DNA from: Marinobacter iranensis
GTDB lineage: Bacteria; Pseudomonadota; Gammaproteobacteria; Pseudomonadales; Oleiphilaceae
DNA: 64,000 nucleotides
Assembly: GCF_029207565.1 (NCBI RefSeq)
Contig: NZ_JANCMW010000017.1
Location: 1-64,000 of the forward strand
Reading direction: 5' to 3'
Below the pieces are notes generated by a model. It did no database searches. It worked only from the letters and a program-made list of their open reading frames with translations, and had not been told where the DNA came from. The position numbers and the translations under genes were made by a program. This document shows, in pieces, positions 63,642 to 64,000 of this stretch; positions within the stretch are counted from its first letter, which is position 1, and each line of letters begins with the position of its first letter.

Positions 63642-64000
63642 ATCGAGAGGCTTAAAGTTTTTAACAAGGTCATCCACAGCTTTGACTCGCTGAAGAAAGG
63701 GCCCCAGCTGACTCAGCCGCAACGCACAGGGGCCGTCGCACTTGGCGTTATCCGGATCGGGATGAGCCTCCAGGAACAAACCAGCCAAGCCCTGGGACAT
63801 GCCCGCCAGCGCCAAGTCAGTTACCTGGGCGCGGCGACCACCAGCGGAATCAGCACGACCACCGGGCATCTGCAAAGAATGGGTCACATCAAACATCACC
63901 GGCACATTCATCGACTTCATGATGCCGAAGCCCAACATATCGACTACAAGGTTGTTATAACCGAAGCTACTGCCCCGCTCGCAAAGGATCACCCTGTCGT
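63633..64000 (-). CDS. kdsA: 3-deoxy-8-phosphooctulonate synthase, C-terminal part
   Basis: The last 122 or so residues of KDO-8-phosphate synthase; the start is beyond the right edge. The enzyme condenses arabinose-5-phosphate and PEP for LPS inner core. Diagnostic segments are ILCERGSSFGYNNLVVDM and FDVTHSLQMPGG, then GLFLEAHPDPDNAKCDGP. Order kdsA-eno-ftsB-ispD is standard for gammaproteobacteria. Confidence 0.95.
   Translation of the reverse strand, partial: DRVILCERGSSFGYNNLVVDMLGFGIMKSMNVPVMFDVTHSLQMPGGRADSAGGRRAQVTDLALAGMSQGLAGLFLEAHPDPDNAKCDGPCALRLSQLGPFLQRVKAVDDLVKNFKPLDTA

Overview
The window is a chromosomal segment of a marine gammaproteobacterium, most probably a Marinobacter or close relative. 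The basis is gene content and order: imuA-imuB-dnaE2, oadGAB, alaS-lysC-csrA-tRNA-Ser-tRNA-Arg, ampE-ampD-DUF1631-nadC, DUF2066/hda/purMN, metG-rsxABCDGE-nth and rpoS-nlpD-pcm-surE-truD-ispF-ispD-ftsB-eno-kdsA. The genus is an inference from family knowledge; no 16S gene is present.

Layout. 1-1.8 kb is a decayed chromosomal integron: an integrase gene broken by an internal deletion and a small indel, an intact LexA box before it, several GTATAAC/GTTATAC core sites including one convincing attC hairpin, one cassette gene (GFA family), and what looks like the 5' end of a group II intron at the left edge. 1.8-7.8 kb holds yrhK-like and phhB genes, then the SOS-controlled mutasome imuA-imuB-dnaE2 behind a near-perfect LexA box. 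8-11.5 kb is the Na+-pumping oxaloacetate decarboxylase operon oadGAB. 11.7-18.6 kb has dbpA, a DUF2058 gene, two identical tRNA-Arg genes, tRNA-Ser, csrA, lysC and alaS. 18.8-23.7 kb has an RDD membrane protein, lptF-lptG (LPS export) and pepA-holC. 23.9-29.7 kb has valS, panE and a chemoreceptor with a plausible sigma-28 promoter. 29.8-34.9 kb is ampE-ampD, DUF1631 and nadC. 34.9-41.5 kb has yqcC, an orphan ParA, hda, a CDP-alcohol phosphatidyltransferase, DUF2066, then purM-purN and DUF3108. 41.5-45.4 kb has avtA, a DUF416 gene, dcd and apbC/mrp. 45.6-53.8 kb is metG, the complete rsxABCDGE electron-transport complex and nth. 53.9-64 kb is a chalcone-isomerase-like protein, rpoS, nlpD, DUF368, pcm, surE, truD, ispF, ispD, ftsB, eno and the 3' part of kdsA.

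Most of the window is ordinary core genome. What is not explained by genes is a family of very long intergenic palindromes. Three copies (7903-8012, 44192-44297, 63493-63600) each have 27-28 bp perfect inverted arms whose sequences are unrelated between copies. They enclose a conserved 52-54 nt core that itself contains two small hairpins with a CATGGATG-type apex separated by CAAGC. A fourth palindrome (23714-23787) has the same architecture with a different, 20-nt core. I know of no named element that matches the three-copy family. It is the best candidate here for something undescribed.
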